Assembly (NCBI GenBank): GCA_009731375.1
Contig: BJOX01000217.1
Location: 631,065-681,644, forward strand
Origin: Paulinella micropora
Lineage: Eukaryota; Cercozoa; Imbricatea; Euglyphida
Direction: 5' to 3'
Length of the DNA: 50,580 nucleotides
The stretch's first letter is position 1, and every line of letters begins with the position of its first letter. Shown here piece after piece: positions 1 to 11,356 of this stretch. The translations under genes and the position numbers were made by a program. The notes under the pieces were generated by a model. That model searched no databases. It had not been told where the DNA came from and saw only the letters and a program-made list of their open reading frames with translations.

Positions 1-154
1 GTTGGCATCACAGTTTAACGCCGTAAGGCCATTGGGCTGGAGCTCTGATAAACAAGCGCGACTAAGTTTTTATCATCAGGTGTTACACTCAAATATATCA
101 CAGTCAACACTCTGAGAAGAAAGATATACTTCCTCTAAGGCATACTGATGCAGC
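1..154 (+). repeat. Diverged partial copy of the 493-bp repeat
   Basis: The stretch from GTTGGCATCACAGTTTAACG to CTGATGCAGCTAAT matches, with scattered differences, the end and start of the 493-bp unit that is tandemly repeated at 9041-10147. It is cut by an (AAT)n tract at its right side. It codes for nothing recognisable. Confidence 0.75.
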
Positions 155-229
<75 letters not shown>

Positions 230-271
230 CCTCTACAGGAGGTGCAGTGGCGAACTCTTCTGGAGCCTATC

Positions 272-312
<41 letters not shown>

Positions 313-335
313 GCACTCACTCACTCACACACACA

Positions 336-370
<35 letters not shown>

Positions 371-386
371 TCACTCACTCACTCAC

Positions 387-474
<88 letters not shown>
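155..474. repeat. Microsatellite block: (AAT)n, (GATA)n, (CA/CT)n
   Basis: (AAT)n runs to about 227, (GATA)n covers about 270-313, then CACT and CT dinucleotide tracts run to an assembly gap. No gene is visible. Confidence 0.95.
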
Positions 475-586
475 NNNNNNNNNNNNNNNNNNNNNNNNNN
501 NNNNNNNNNNNNNNNNNNNNNNNNNNNNNNNNNNNNNNNNNNNNNNNNNNNNNNNNNNNNNNNNNNNNNNNNNNNNNNNNNNNNNN
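475..586. other. Assembly gap (N)
   Basis: Unresolved bases between a CT tract and a poly-C tract, a typical break at simple sequence. Confidence 1.
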
Positions 587-597
587 GGCCCCCCCCC

Positions 598-640
<43 letters not shown>

Positions 641-711
641 TTTGCCCCCCCCCCCCCCCCTTCCCCCCCGCACCCCAAGCCACATCTCTCGCCTCAACCT
701 CATACCTACCT

Positions 712-742
<31 letters not shown>

Positions 743-835
743 CACACACACGTTACATTTCTACGTAGTGAGGGAAGTCGAGTAACTCCCAAACCGCATA
801 GGAGGTCCAAATACACTATCTATCTTATTATTACC
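587..835. repeat. Poly-C tract, (CA)n and short unique stretch
   Basis: About 80 bases of almost pure C are followed by (CA)n to about 751. Roughly 85 bases of non-repetitive sequence (752-835) follow, in which I see nothing recognisable. Confidence 0.9.
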
Positions 836-975
836 ATACATACATACATACATACATACATACATACATACATACATACATTACATACATACATTACATA
901 CACACAATACATACATATATACATACATACATACATACATGCATACATACATACATACATACATACATACATACA

Positions 976-1006
<31 letters not shown>

Positions 1007-1137
1007 CATACATACAACCACATGCATACGTACCTACGTACGTACGTACATACGTACATACATACATACATACATACATACATACATACATACATACATA
1101 CATACGTACATAGATACATACATACATACTTACATAC

Positions 1138-1168
<31 letters not shown>

Positions 1169-2031
1169 CATACATACATACGTACGTACGTACGTACGTA
1201 CGTACGTACATACATACATACATACATACATACATACATACATTACATACATACATACATTACATACATACATTACATATATGCATACATTATATACAGT
1301 TATACATACATGCATACATACATTACATACATACATACATACATATACGTACATACATACATACATACATACATACATACATACATACATACATGCAAAC
1401 ATCCATGCAAACATACATACATACATACATACATACATACATACATACATACATACGTACATACATACATACATACATACAGACATACATACATACATAC
1501 ATACGTACGTAGACACGTGCATACGTGCACACATACATACTTACATACACATATGTACACATACATACATACATACATACATACATACATACTTACTTAC
1601 TTACATACACATACATACATACACATACACACATACATACATACATACATGCATACATGCATACATACATACATACATACATACATACAATACATACAAT
1701 ACATACATACAATACATACATACATACATACATACACATACATACATACAGACATACACACATACATACATACATACATGCATACATACGTACATACATA
1801 CGTACATACATACGTACATTTACGTACGTACATGTATCATGCGTACATCCATCCATCCATCCATCCATCCATCCATCCATCCATCCATGCATACATCCAT
1901 ACATCCATCAATACATACGTACGTACGTACGTACATACATACATACATACATACATACATTCATACATACATACATACATACATACATACATACATACAT
2001 ACGTACGTACATACATACATACGTACATACA

Positions 2032-2065
<34 letters not shown>

Positions 2066-2263
2066 CATACACCCATACATACACACATACATACATACAT
2101 ACATACACACACACATACATGCATACAGAGATACATGCATACGTACGTACGCACGTACGTACGTACGTACATACATACATACATACATACACACATACAT
2201 ACATACATACATACATATATACATACATACATGCATACGTACGTACGTACGGACATACATACA

Positions 2264-2297
<34 letters not shown>

Positions 2298-2607
2298 CTT
2301 ACTTACTTACACCCATACACCCATACATACGTACATACATACATACATACATACATATATACATACATTCATACATACATACATACATACATACATACAC
2401 ACGTACACACATACGTACATACATACATACATACATACATACATACATACATACATACATACATACATTCATTCATACATTCATACATTCATACATACAT
2501 ACATACATACATACATACATACATACATACATACATACACTCATACACACAGACATACATACATACATACATACATACATACATACATACCTACATACAT
2601 ACCTACA

Positions 2608-2620
<13 letters not shown>
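836..2620. repeat. (CATA)n array with CGTA and CATC variants
   Basis: Almost pure TACA/CATA tetranucleotide repeat with patches of CGTA (for example 1180-1208) and CATC (1846-1887). The long open frames rich in Tyr-Ile-His-Thr or Met-Tyr-Val-Cys are artefacts of a 4-base period translated in three frames. Confidence 0.97.
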
Positions 2621-2644
<24 letters not shown>

Positions 2645-2945
2645 GGTTACCCACTTTCTTGCTTAGATACATACATACATACATACATACATACATACAT
2701 ACATACATCATACTACATACATACATACATACATACATACACACATACATACATACATACGCACTTACTTACTTACTTACTTACTCACTTGCTTGGTTAC
2801 CCTTTTTTCTTGCTGACATTCATAAATACATGCATGCATACATACATACATACATACATACATACATACGTACGTACGTAAGTACGTACGTACCCACTTA
2901 TTTACTTACTTATTTATTTGGTAACCAATTTCTTGCTTATATACA

Positions 2946-2977
<32 letters not shown>

Positions 2978-3558
2978 CATACATACATACATACATACAT
3001 ACATACATACATACATACATACATACATACATACGTACGTACGTACATAAGTACTTACTTACTTACTTGGTTACCCTTTTTCTTGCTTACATACATACAT
3101 TCATTCGTTTATTTATTCATAAATACATACATTCATACATTCATACATACATACATACATACATACATACATACATACATACATACGCACTTACTTACTT
3201 ACTTACTTACTTACTCACTTACTTCGTTACCCTTTTTTCATTCATAAATTCATGCATGCATACATGCATACATACATACATACATACATACATCATACAT
3301 ACATACATACATACATACATACATACATACGTACGTACGTATGTACGTACGTACGTACGATCGTACTTATTTACTTACTTACTTACTTGGTTACCCACTT
3401 TCTTGTTTACATACATACATGCATACATACATACATACATACATACATACTTACATACTTACTTACTTACTTACTTACTTATTTACTTATTTACTTACTT
3501 GCTTACTTGGTTACCCTCTTTCCTGCTTACATACATACATCATACATACACACATACA

Positions 3559-3595
<37 letters not shown>

Positions 3596-3709
3596 GGTTA
3601 CCCACTTTCTTGCTTACATACATACATTAATACATACATTCATGCATACATATTTCATACATACATACATTCATACATACATACATACATACATACTTAC
3701 ATACTTACA

Positions 3710-3744
<35 letters not shown>

Positions 3745-3752
3745 CTACTTAC

Positions 3753-3760
<8 letters not shown>
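2612..3760. repeat. Higher-order repeat in CTTA/CATA DNA
   Basis: CTTA tracts are followed by a recurring phrase close to TTGGTTACCCACTTTCTTGC and then by CATA tracts. The phrase recurs near 2643, 2791, 2919, 3068, 3222, 3387, 3507 and 3593, at spacings of roughly 85-165 bp. This is a higher-order unit built on simple repeats, not a gene. Confidence 0.85.
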
Positions 3761-3783
<23 letters not shown>

Positions 3784-3869
3784 CATACGTACGTACGTAC
3801 GTACATACATACATACATACATACATACGTACACACATACATACATAAATACATGCATACATACATACA

Positions 3870-3902
<33 letters not shown>

Positions 3903-4025
3903 CAATACGTCCGTACATACATACATGCAATACTTCATGCATGTATGTGTATACATATACATACATACATACATACATACATACATGCATACATACATAC
4001 ACACATACATACATACATACATATA
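3761..4025. repeat. (CATA)n tract
   Basis: Continuation of the CATA array, with a small imperfect patch near 3900-3950. No gene seen. Confidence 0.93.
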
Positions 4026-4384
4026 TTTATAGGTCTTTTTTTTGCAGCATTCACACTTACTTAACTTACTTAACTATCTTCTTACTTACTTACTTACTTA
4101 CTTAGTTTTTGTACTTTGTTACTTACTTATTAATTCACATACATAACATACATACATACATACATACATACATACATACATACAGACATACATACATTTA
4201 TCGCTACCTTTTTGCAGCATTCACAGTTACTTACTTACTTAACTTACTTACATACTTGCTTAGTTACTTACTTACTTACTCAGTTTTTTATATTGTTATT
4301 TGCTTATTTATATACATACATACATGCATACATACATACACACATACATACATACATTTATTGCTACTTTTTTGCAGCATTCAC

Positions 4385-4425
<41 letters not shown>

Positions 4426-4560
4426 ACTTACTTACTTTTTTACTTTGTTACTTACTTATTCACTCACATACATACATACATACATACATACATACATACA
4501 TACATACATAAATACTTGTATGACACCAACTCTTGTCAGCATTCACACACACACACAACA
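4026..4560. repeat. Second higher-order repeat (TTTTTGCAGCATTCAC unit)
   Basis: The phrase TTTTTGCAGCATTCAC followed by CTTA repeats occurs near 4036, 4208 and 4369. A degenerate form, TTGTCAGCATTCACAC, lies near 4532. The spacing is about 165 bp. The TTTTTGCAG part resembles a splice acceptor, but no coding frame follows. Confidence 0.8.
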
Positions 4561-5025
4561 CACGCACACACACACACACACTAGCATTTTGCCCACCTTT
4601 GGCATAACATACATACATACATACATACATACATACATACATACATGCATACAGACAGACATACATACATACATACATACATACATACATACACTTACAT
4701 GAATACATACTTGCTCGTATCGTTCACCACTTACATCTCGACTTAGCTCCCCACTTATCAGCAACATCTTAACTGCATCTTTTACTTACTTAATGTTGTA
4801 CTTTATTATCCCTTCAATCACCTTTTCAATTTCTCATTTTTACATACGTGCATACATACATGCGTTCTTGCAGTACAAACGTCATTACATACATACATAC
4901 ATACATACATACATTCATACATTCATACATACATACATACATACATACATACATACATACATAAGTAGGTATATACGTACGTACGCACCCATACAGACAC
5001 ACACATACATACATACATACATACA

Positions 5026-5059
<34 letters not shown>

Positions 5060-5114
5060 CATACATACACATATACACACACATACATACATACATACAT
5101 ACATACATACATAC
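4561..5114. repeat. CA and CATA repeats with two short unique islands
   Basis: (CA)n lies near 4545-4580 and CATA tracts at about 4608-4695 and 4886-5114. The islands at 4580-4607 and 4700-4885 are not repetitive and hold no recognisable gene. Confidence 0.85.
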
Positions 5115-5139
5115 ATGTTGTTGCTGCTGCTGGTGCCGC

Positions 5140-5233
<94 letters not shown>

Positions 5234-5239
5234 TGTTGT

Positions 5240-5281
<42 letters not shown>

Positions 5282-5447
5282 GTTGTTGTTTGTTGCTGTT
5301 GCTGTTGCTGTTTTTGTTATTATTGTTGTTGCTATGCTGTCGTTGTTGTTGCTGTTCTTGCTATTGTTTGTTGTTGCTGTTGTTGTTGTTGTTGTTGTTT
5401 CTGTTGTTGTTGCTTTTGTTGTTGTTGTTGCTGGTGTTATTTTTGTT
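5115..5447. repeat. (GTT)n trinucleotide tract
   Basis: About 330 bases of GTT with GCT, GTTTT and ATT interruptions. All three frames are open on both strands (poly-Leu, Val, Cys; Gln, Asn, Thr), which is expected of this period and is not evidence for a gene. Confidence 0.95.
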
Positions 5448-5525
5448 GTGCATACATACACATGTAGACAACATATATACATGAATCGAATAGACGTTTA
5501 CACACGACATGTAAGACATACATAC

Positions 5526-5568
<43 letters not shown>

Positions 5569-5597
5569 CATACATACATACATACATACATACAAAC

Positions 5598-5649
<52 letters not shown>

Positions 5650-5656
5650 TCTCTCT
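5448..5656. repeat. (TACATA)n and (CT)n tracts upstream of the first exon
   Basis: TACATA hexamers at about 5519-5592 and a CT dinucleotide tract at 5598-5656 lie just upstream of the ankyrin start codon. The CT tract ends about 40 bases before the ATG and could lie in the promoter or 5' UTR; that placement is inference. Confidence 0.85.
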
Positions 5657-5694
5657 TCTGTCCTCTCTTCACGCGCGTTTGGCTCTGGCCAGCC

Positions 5695-5799
5695 ATGTCC
5701 GGCAAGGAGTTTGTGGAGGCGGCGCAGAATGGCAAACTCGATCGCGTCCGGGAGCTCTTGGCACAGCGCGCCGACGTGGAGTCAAGAAACCCCGACAGG
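5695..5799 (+). CDS. Ankyrin-repeat gene, N-terminal exon
   Basis: The ATG follows GCCAGCC, a good initiation context. It opens 35 codons beginning MSGKEFVEAAQNGKLDRV, with RELLAQRADVESRN after it. This is the typical capping half of an ankyrin domain (helix pair, then LL-x-x-A-DVE). The frame closes cleanly at AGG|GTCAGT, a plausible phase-0 donor; beyond it the frame runs into unrelated sequence. The compatible partner exons downstream are all phase 0, which supports this boundary. Ankyrin repeats are protein-binding modules, and nothing here shows the partner. The transcript structure is inferred without RNA evidence. The exon is GC-rich, unlike the AT-rich repeats around it. Confidence 0.8.
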
Positions 5800-5934
5800 G
5801 TCAGTGCGGGGCGGGAGAGGAGGCAGCACAGACGAGCCCTGCAGTGCCTAACCAAACAACTACTCACGAAAACAGCCTTTTGAAGCATACTTGAGTGTGC
5901 ACAAGCGATGTAAAACATGCCTGCATGCACTGTG

Positions 5935-5995
<61 letters not shown>

Positions 5996-6096
5996 GTCTG
6001 TCTGTTTATCTTTTTTATCTATCTATCTACCTGCCTATCTATGTATCCATCCATCTATCCATCCATCCATCCATCCATCCATCCATCCATCCATCC

Positions 6097-6163
<67 letters not shown>

Positions 6164-6299
6164 ACGTATCCATCCACCTATCCATCTATCTATCCATCCA
6201 TCCAACCATCCATCCATTCATCCATCCATCCATCCATCCATCCATCCATCTATCTATCCATCCATCCTTCCATCCTTCCATCCATCCATCCATCCATCC

Positions 6300-6372
<73 letters not shown>

Positions 6373-6389
6373 CCTACCTATCTACCTGC

Positions 6390-6455
<66 letters not shown>
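5935..6455. repeat. (TATC)n/(CATC)n microsatellite
   Basis: About 520 bases of TATC with CATC and CTAC blocks in the first ankyrin intron. The Ser-Ile-Tyr-Leu and His-Pro-Ser-Ile open frames are period-4 artefacts. Confidence 0.97.
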
Positions 6456-6456
<1 letters not shown>

Positions 6457-6461
6457 CTCAT

Positions 6462-7003
6462 CAGTTGATCTCATCACTTACTCCACGAAGTGAACCAAGG
6501 CCACTTGAGGTGTCACTGACCCCCTTGGGCTTGGTTTTTTGAAATGGGTGCCATCTGTCGACAGACAGAGAATTAGGGGATGGTGTGGGTGTGCTGGGCC
6601 CGTGGTGGGGTGCCTTATGTGTGCCTAGCCATACGCCTATGAGTCACATGCCGAAATAGCGACGGGAAGCACAATCCTGTTCCCTCAGGGTGCCCTTTCT
6701 CGCTTGTTGAGCCCGGAATAAAACCCACAGTGCTCTGTCGGTTTATACTAGACTGTCGAACAGTCTCGAAACTCCATCTGCTTACTGGGCCCTCTGTAAT
6801 GGAGGTGGGAGCTCGTTCTGCAAGGGGCGCTTATGGAACGAGCCCTGGCCCCGCCTGGTACTAGGGAGCTTTGGTATCGCCTGTATCAGTCCCTTCCGTG
6901 CAAACATCACGGCTTAGTTGGGCATCGGGTCAATACTTTATTCACACTTCCTTGGTTGACGAAATCAGAAGCTCCTTTTTCTGACATTAGTCGATATCTC
7001 ATC
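6462..7003 (+). mobile_element. TATC-tailed interspersed repeat, near full-length copy
   Basis: About 540 bp running from AGTTGATCTCATCACTTACT to GACATTAGTCGATATCTCATC. At least nine copies occur in the window. All with an intact 3' side stop at the same GATATCTCATC/GATATTTCATC sequence followed by (TATC)n, but they begin at different 5' positions. That is the pattern of 5'-truncated target-primed retrotransposition with a simple-sequence tail. No reverse transcriptase frame is present, so it may be a LINE 3' end or a non-autonomous element. Confidence 0.65.
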
Positions 7004-7008
7004 TATCT

Positions 7009-7256
7009 AACAGTCTCGAAACTCCATCTGCTTACTGGGCCCTCTGTAATGGAGGTGGGAGCTCGTTCTGCAAGGGGCGCTTATGGAACGAGCCCTGGCC
7101 CCGCCTGGTACTAGGGAGCTTTGGTATCGCCTGTATCAGTCCCTTCCGTGCAAACATCACGGCTTAGCTGGGCATCGGGTCAATACTTTATTCACAGACT
7201 TCCTTGGTTGACGAAATCAGAAGCTCCTTTTTTCTGACATTAGTCGATATCTCATC
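7009..7256 (+). mobile_element. TATC-tailed repeat, 5'-truncated copy
   Basis: Begins at CAGTCTCGAAACTCCATCTG inside the family consensus, directly after a short TATC stretch, and ends at the shared 3' end GATATCTCATC. It duplicates the right 250 bp of the copy before it. Confidence 0.7.
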
Positions 7257-7313
7257 AGTCTATCTATCTATCTATCTATCGNNNNNNNNNNTATCTATCT
7301 ATCTTTCTTTCTT

Positions 7314-7355
<42 letters not shown>

Positions 7356-7390
7356 ATCTATCTATCTATCTATCATCTATCTAGATTCTA
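7257..7390. repeat. (TATC)n tail with 10-base gap
   Basis: TATC repeat with an N gap at 7282-7291. It serves as tail of the preceding element and lies about 200 bases before the type-A ankyrin exon. Confidence 0.95.
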
Positions 7391-7594
7391 TCTATCTACC
7401 TCATGCCTTTTCTCGTTTCTCTTGTACCTGGCTTCTTTTGTTTTTCTTGTTTGCGTTGCGATGCTTGCTCTCTCCACCGTCACACGGGCCGATGCATGCA
7501 CATGTACACATACACACAGAAGCAGACACAGCCGCTCCTTGCTGTGGCGTGGCCTACTGTGCGCACGTCTCCTTGTCTTGTCTGCCTTGTCTAG

Positions 7595-7693
7595 TTCAAC
7601 AGAACGGCCCTGATCGAGACCGGGGCGAACGGTCGCACTGACATTGCCAAGGCGCTCCTCGCCGCGGGCGCCAACGTCAACGCCACAGACGAG
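7595..7693 (+). CDS. Ankyrin-repeat exon, type A, copy 1
   Basis: Exactly 99 bp, phase 0, between the acceptor CTTGTCTAG and the donor GAG|GTAAAC. It encodes 33 residues, one ankyrin repeat, with [19 protein letters not shown] followed by [11 protein letters not shown]. The family pattern T-A-L-x-x-G-A-x-G-R-x-D-I-A-K-x-L-L-x-A-G-A-x-V-N is complete. It joins in frame to the N-terminal exon. A second copy at 22864-22962 is identical in sequence, and its flanks differ at about one base in 645. Confidence 0.85.
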
Positions 7694-7800
7694 GTAAACA
7701 GTGGGGCGGACAGTTGCATACTCTGTGTGCACCTATATGTATTCACATATGTATATTTGAATGTATATTTATTTGTATGTGTGGACGTATATGTAGATGC

Positions 7801-7802
<2 letters not shown>

Positions 7803-7847
<45 letters not shown>

Positions 7848-7950
7848 GTAGTAGTAGTAATAATAATAATAATAATAATAATAATAGTAATAATAATAGT
7901 AATGATAATAACAGTAATGATGATGATGATGATAATAATAATAATAATAA
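7803..7950. repeat. (AAT)n tract, tail of SINE fragment
   Basis: AAT repeat with AGT and GAT variants. On the minus strand it is the (TTA)n tail that follows the SINE-like element at 7951-8037. Confidence 0.85.
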
Positions 7951-8037
7951 TAGTGCTTCTCTGTCAATGGCTGATGCATTTCTGCACATGCGCCTCCATC
8001 GTCTCACCCGTGAGGGGAGTACGAAGAATTGACGATA
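7951..8037 (-). mobile_element. SINE-like element, 3' fragment
   Basis: Matches the 3' part (minus strand) of the 270-bp family seen complete at 8289-8558. The rest is lost in the gap at 8038-8138. Confidence 0.7.
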
Positions 8038-8138
8038 NNNNNNNNNNNNNNNNNNNNNNNNNNNNNNNNNNNNNNNNNNNNNNNNNNNNNNNNNNNNNNN
8101 NNNNNNNNNNNNNNNNNNNNNNNNNNNNNNNNNNNNNN
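8038..8138. other. Assembly gap (N)
   Basis: The gap sits inside a SINE-like copy; the tRNA-like head resumes at 8139. Confidence 1.
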
Positions 8139-8210
8139 GGCACCGACGGGAATCGAACTGGCGACAGGGCCCAGATGGTAGAACTTGACCACTGGGCTAT
8201 CACGGTGACC

Positions 8211-8211
<1 letters not shown>
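8139..8211 (-). mobile_element. tRNA-like head of SINE-like element
   Basis: Minus strand shows an A-box-like TAGCCCAGTGG and a B-box-like AGTTCGATTCC, as in the complete copies. It is flanked on its 5' side by (AAT)n. Confidence 0.65.

Positions 8212-8288
<77 letters not shown>
8212..8288. repeat. (AAT)n tract
   Basis: Pure AAT trinucleotide repeat between two SINE-like copies. Confidence 0.97.
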
Positions 8289-8289
<1 letters not shown>

Positions 8290-8557
8290 GTGCTTCTCTG
8301 TCAATGGCTGATGCATTTCTGCACATGCGCCTCCATCGTCTCACCCGTGAGGGGAGTACGAAGAATTGACGATAAGCTCTAATGACACCCCCGCAAGGGC
8401 AGTTCCAACACTTCCAGACGGGCCGGTATGTTCAATGAAAATACTGGTCCAGAAATAGACCGGTATGTTCAATGAAAATACTGGTGGCACCGACGGGAAT
8501 CGAACTGGCGACAGGGCCCAGATGGTAGAACTTGACCACTGGGCTATCACGGTGTCC

Positions 8558-8558
<1 letters not shown>
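8289..8558 (-). mobile_element. Complete SINE-like element, 270 bp, tRNA head and (TTA)n tail
   Basis: On the minus strand it starts with a tRNA-like region. A-box-like TAGCCCAGTGG lies at 8536-8546 and B-box-like AGTTCGATTCC at 8496-8506, 29 bases apart, and the region ends GGTGCCACCA. A body follows with a tandem pair of about 25 bp (ACCAGTATTTTCATTGAACA core), then a 3' segment that runs into (TTA)n. The acceptor stem pairs at six of seven positions, but the T stem has mismatches, so it is tRNA-derived rather than a working tRNA. Such architecture is that of a Pol III SINE; transcription is inferred. Confidence 0.72.
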
Positions 8559-8590
<32 letters not shown>

Positions 8591-8627
8591 GTACTGATAA
8601 TAATACTAATAATACTAATACTAATAC

Positions 8628-8658
<31 letters not shown>
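8559..8658. repeat. (AAT)n/(ACT)n tract
   Basis: AAT and AATACT repeats between two complete SINE-like copies, tail of the next copy on the minus strand. Confidence 0.95.
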
Positions 8659-8928
8659 AGTGCTTCTCTGTCAATGGCTGATGCATTTCTGCACATGCGC
8701 CTCCATCGTCTCACCCGTGAGGGGAGTACGAAGAATTGACGATAGGCTCTAATGACACCCCCGCAAGGGCAGTTCCAACACTTCCAGACGGGCCGGTATG
8801 TTCAATGAAAATACTGGTCCAGAAATAGACCGGTATGTTCAATGAAAATACTGGTGGCACCGACGGGAATCGAACTGGCGACAGGGCCCAGATGGTAGAA
8901 CTTGACCACTGGGCTATCACGGTGTCCA
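8659..8928 (-). mobile_element. Complete SINE-like element, 270 bp, second copy
   Basis: Nearly identical to 8289-8558, including both box-like motifs and the internal 25-bp duplication. The exact length match and tail position argue for a defined element rather than a random satellite. Confidence 0.72.
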
Positions 8929-9040
8929 TAATAATAATAATAATAATAATAGTAATAATAATGATAATACTAATACTAATACTAATACTAATACTAATAC
9001 TAATACTAATACTAATACTAATAATGATAATAATAATAAT
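8929..9040. repeat. (AAT)n/(AATACT)n tract
   Basis: AAT then ACTAAT repeats leading into the 493-bp tandem repeat. Confidence 0.95.
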
Positions 9041-10147
9041 ACTATATCTGAGGCGTACTGATGCAGCTAATGGCATATCCTCAACGGACATAAGCCTCCA
9101 ATACCCTTGTTCGAGGTCCTCCACCCCCCCGTGTCAGTCTCTCGCCTGATGATCGGGGCCACCGATGGAGCTCCTGAGGGCAAGACTGCACTAAGCCGAG
9201 GTTATTCCGCAGTCCCAGCAACCTCTTGCAAGACGTCACCGAATGTGCAAGTGCATACACCAAGCGCGGTTGCTAGAGCTGCCTCGAAACCCCACCCATA
9301 ACAATCTGGTGTCTGCTGGGTCCTGGGCTATCAACCAGCATATGCGGAGTTTAAGATCTTTTACGCGCGCAACGACCCTCCTCCCCAGCATCTACCACCA
9401 AAGGGTTATGAGTTGGCGTCACAGTTTAACGCCTTGAGGCCATTGGGCTGGAACTCTGTTTAGCAAGTGTGACTAGGTTTTTTCATCGGGATTTCCCTCA
9501 AATATGTCACAGTCAACACTCCAAGGCAGATTTACTATATCTGAGGCGTACTGATGCAGCTAATGGCATATCCTCAACGGACATAAGCCTCCAATACCCT
9601 TGTTCGAGGTCCTCCACCCCCCCGTGTCAGTCTCTCGCCTGATGATCGGGGCCACCGATGGAGCTCCTGAGGGCAAGACTGCACTAAGCCGAGGTTATTC
9701 CGCAGTCCCAGCAACCTCTTGCAAGACGTCACCGAATGTGCAAGTGCATACACCAAGCGCGGTTGCTAGAGCTGCCTCGAAACCCCACCCATAACAATCT
9801 GGTGTCTGCTGGGTCCTGGGCTATCAACCAGCATATGCGGAGTTTAAGATCTTTTACGCGCGCAACGACCCTCCTCCCCAGCATCTACCACCAAAGGGTT
9901 ATGAGTTGGCGTCACAGTTTAACGCCTTGAGGCCATTGGGCTGGAACTCTGTTTAGCAAGTGTGACTAGGTTTTTTCATCGGGATTTCCCTCAAATATGT
10001 CACAGTCAACACTCCAAGGCAGATTTACTATATCTGAGGCGTACTGATGCAGCTAATGGCATATCCTCAACGGACATAAGCCTCCAATACCCTTGTTCGA
10101 GGTCCTCCACCCCCCCGTGTCAGTCTCTCGCCTGATGATCGGGGCCA
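9041..10147 (+). repeat. Tandem repeat, 493-bp period, about 2.25 units
   Basis: ACTATATCTGAGGCGTACTG begins units at 9041, 9534 and 10027, an exact 493-bp period, and the units appear identical. The third is cut at GATCGGGGCCA, where (AAT)n starts. Both strands contain short open frames of 60-64 codons (for example 9107-9301 plus) with no recognisable domain. A diverged piece lies at 1-154, so the unit also exists dispersed. Confidence 0.9.
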
Positions 10148-10185
<38 letters not shown>

Positions 10186-10202
10186 TGATGATGATGATGA
10201 TG

Positions 10203-10255
<53 letters not shown>

Positions 10256-10746
10256 AATAATGATAATAATACGTCTTCCTCTTCCTCTTCCTCTTCCTCT
10301 TCCTTCCTCTTCCTCTTCCTTCCTCTTCCTCTTCCTCATCCTCATCCTCTTCCTCTTCCTCTTCCTCTTCATATTCCTCTTCATATTCCTCTTCATATTC
10401 CTCTTCATATTCCTCTTCATATTCCTCTTCATATTCCTCGTCATATTCCTCTTCATATTCCTCTTCATGTTCCTCTTCATGTTCCTCTTCATGTTCCTCT
10501 TCATATTCCTCTTCATATTCCTCTTCATATTCCTCTTCATATTCCTCTTCATATTCCTCTTCATATTCCTCTTCATATTCCTCTTCATATTCCTCTTCAT
10601 ATTCCTCTTCATATTCCTCTTCATATTCCTCTTCATATTCATATTCATATTCATATTCATATTCTATTCTATTCTATTCTATTCCATTCCATTCCATTCT
10701 ATTCTATTCTATTCTATTCTATCCTATCCATCCGTCCCTCCTTTTG
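10148..10746. repeat. (AAT)n, (TTCCTC)n, 12-bp minisatellite and (TTCTA)n
   Basis: AAT/GAT repeats run to about 10271, then CTTCCT repeats. A 12-bp unit TTCATATTCCTC follows, about 22 copies at roughly 10366-10640, then TTCATA and TTCTA pentamers. The same ordered block recurs at about 25250-25735. Confidence 0.9.
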
Positions 10747-10747
10747 T

Positions 10748-10786
<39 letters not shown>

Positions 10787-10811
10787 CCTATCTATCTACC
10801 TATCTACCTAC

Positions 10812-10863
<52 letters not shown>

Positions 10864-11011
10864 TCATCCATCCATCCATCTATCCTTCTATCTATCTATC
10901 TATCTGTTCTATGCTGTTCTATTTTGTTCTATCTATTATATTCTTTTCTATTCTTTTCTATTCTATTCTATTCTATTCTATTCTATTTTATTTATGCGTC
11001 CCTCCTTTTGT

Positions 11012-11052
<41 letters not shown>

Positions 11053-11054
11053 CT
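10747..11054. repeat. (TATC)n/(TTCTA)n microsatellites
   Basis: TATC, CATC and TTCTA tracts with two occurrences of CGTCCCTCCTTTTGTTTAT before TATC runs. Confidence 0.95.
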
Positions 11055-11168
11055 TCAGATTGCATAAATCCAGGACTATTTGTCCACCTCCAGCCCGCTG
11101 CCCAGGCGCCGATCGGCGACAGGGTGGAATGGATGCCTATGTCTTCGGATATGCAGAGCTGATAGACC
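11055..11168 (+). repeat. Hairpin-forming short repeat, variant E
   Basis: About 114 bp containing the perfect palindrome CGCCGATCGGCG and ending GGATATGCAGAGCTGATAG. It is related through its right half to variant D at 11675. Copies occur at 26030 and (partial) 29498. Confidence 0.7.
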
Positions 11169-11219
11169 TACCTACCTACCTACCTACCTACCTACCTACC
11201 TACCTACCTACCTATCTTC

Positions 11220-11270
<51 letters not shown>

Positions 11271-11302
11271 TTATCTATTTATCTATTTATCTATTTATCT
11301 AT

Positions 11303-11342
<40 letters not shown>

Positions 11343-11356
11343 TTGTAACTTTTTGC
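11169..11356. repeat. (CTAC)n/(TATC)n microsatellite
   Basis: CTAC then TATC/TATT repeats; no gene. Confidence 0.95.

Noticed and set aside
939-3848. Very long open frames (up to about 700 codons) rich in Tyr-Ile-His-Thr or Met-Tyr-Val-Cys
   Set aside because: A stop-free 4-base repeat is open in all three frames and reads as a 4-residue period; there is no start context, domain or non-repeat sequence.
5115-5447. Poly-Leu/Val/Cys and poly-Gln/Asn/Thr frames over the GTT tract
   Set aside because: All frames open by composition; no adjoining exon signal.
5891-6542. Ser-Ile-Tyr-Leu and His-Pro-Ser-Ile open frames, here and over all other TATC/CATC tracts
   Set aside because: Period-4 artefacts, repeated at every microsatellite.
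8485-8558. Functional tRNA gene
   Set aside because: Box-like motifs are present, but the T stem has mismatches, the D/anticodon region folds better as one hairpin, and the sequence is attached to a repeated body and tail.
9107-9437. 64-codon ORFs inside the 493-bp repeat, present in two units
   Set aside because: Identity between units reflects the repeat itself; no domain, no splice or promoter context, and opposing-strand ORFs are just as long.
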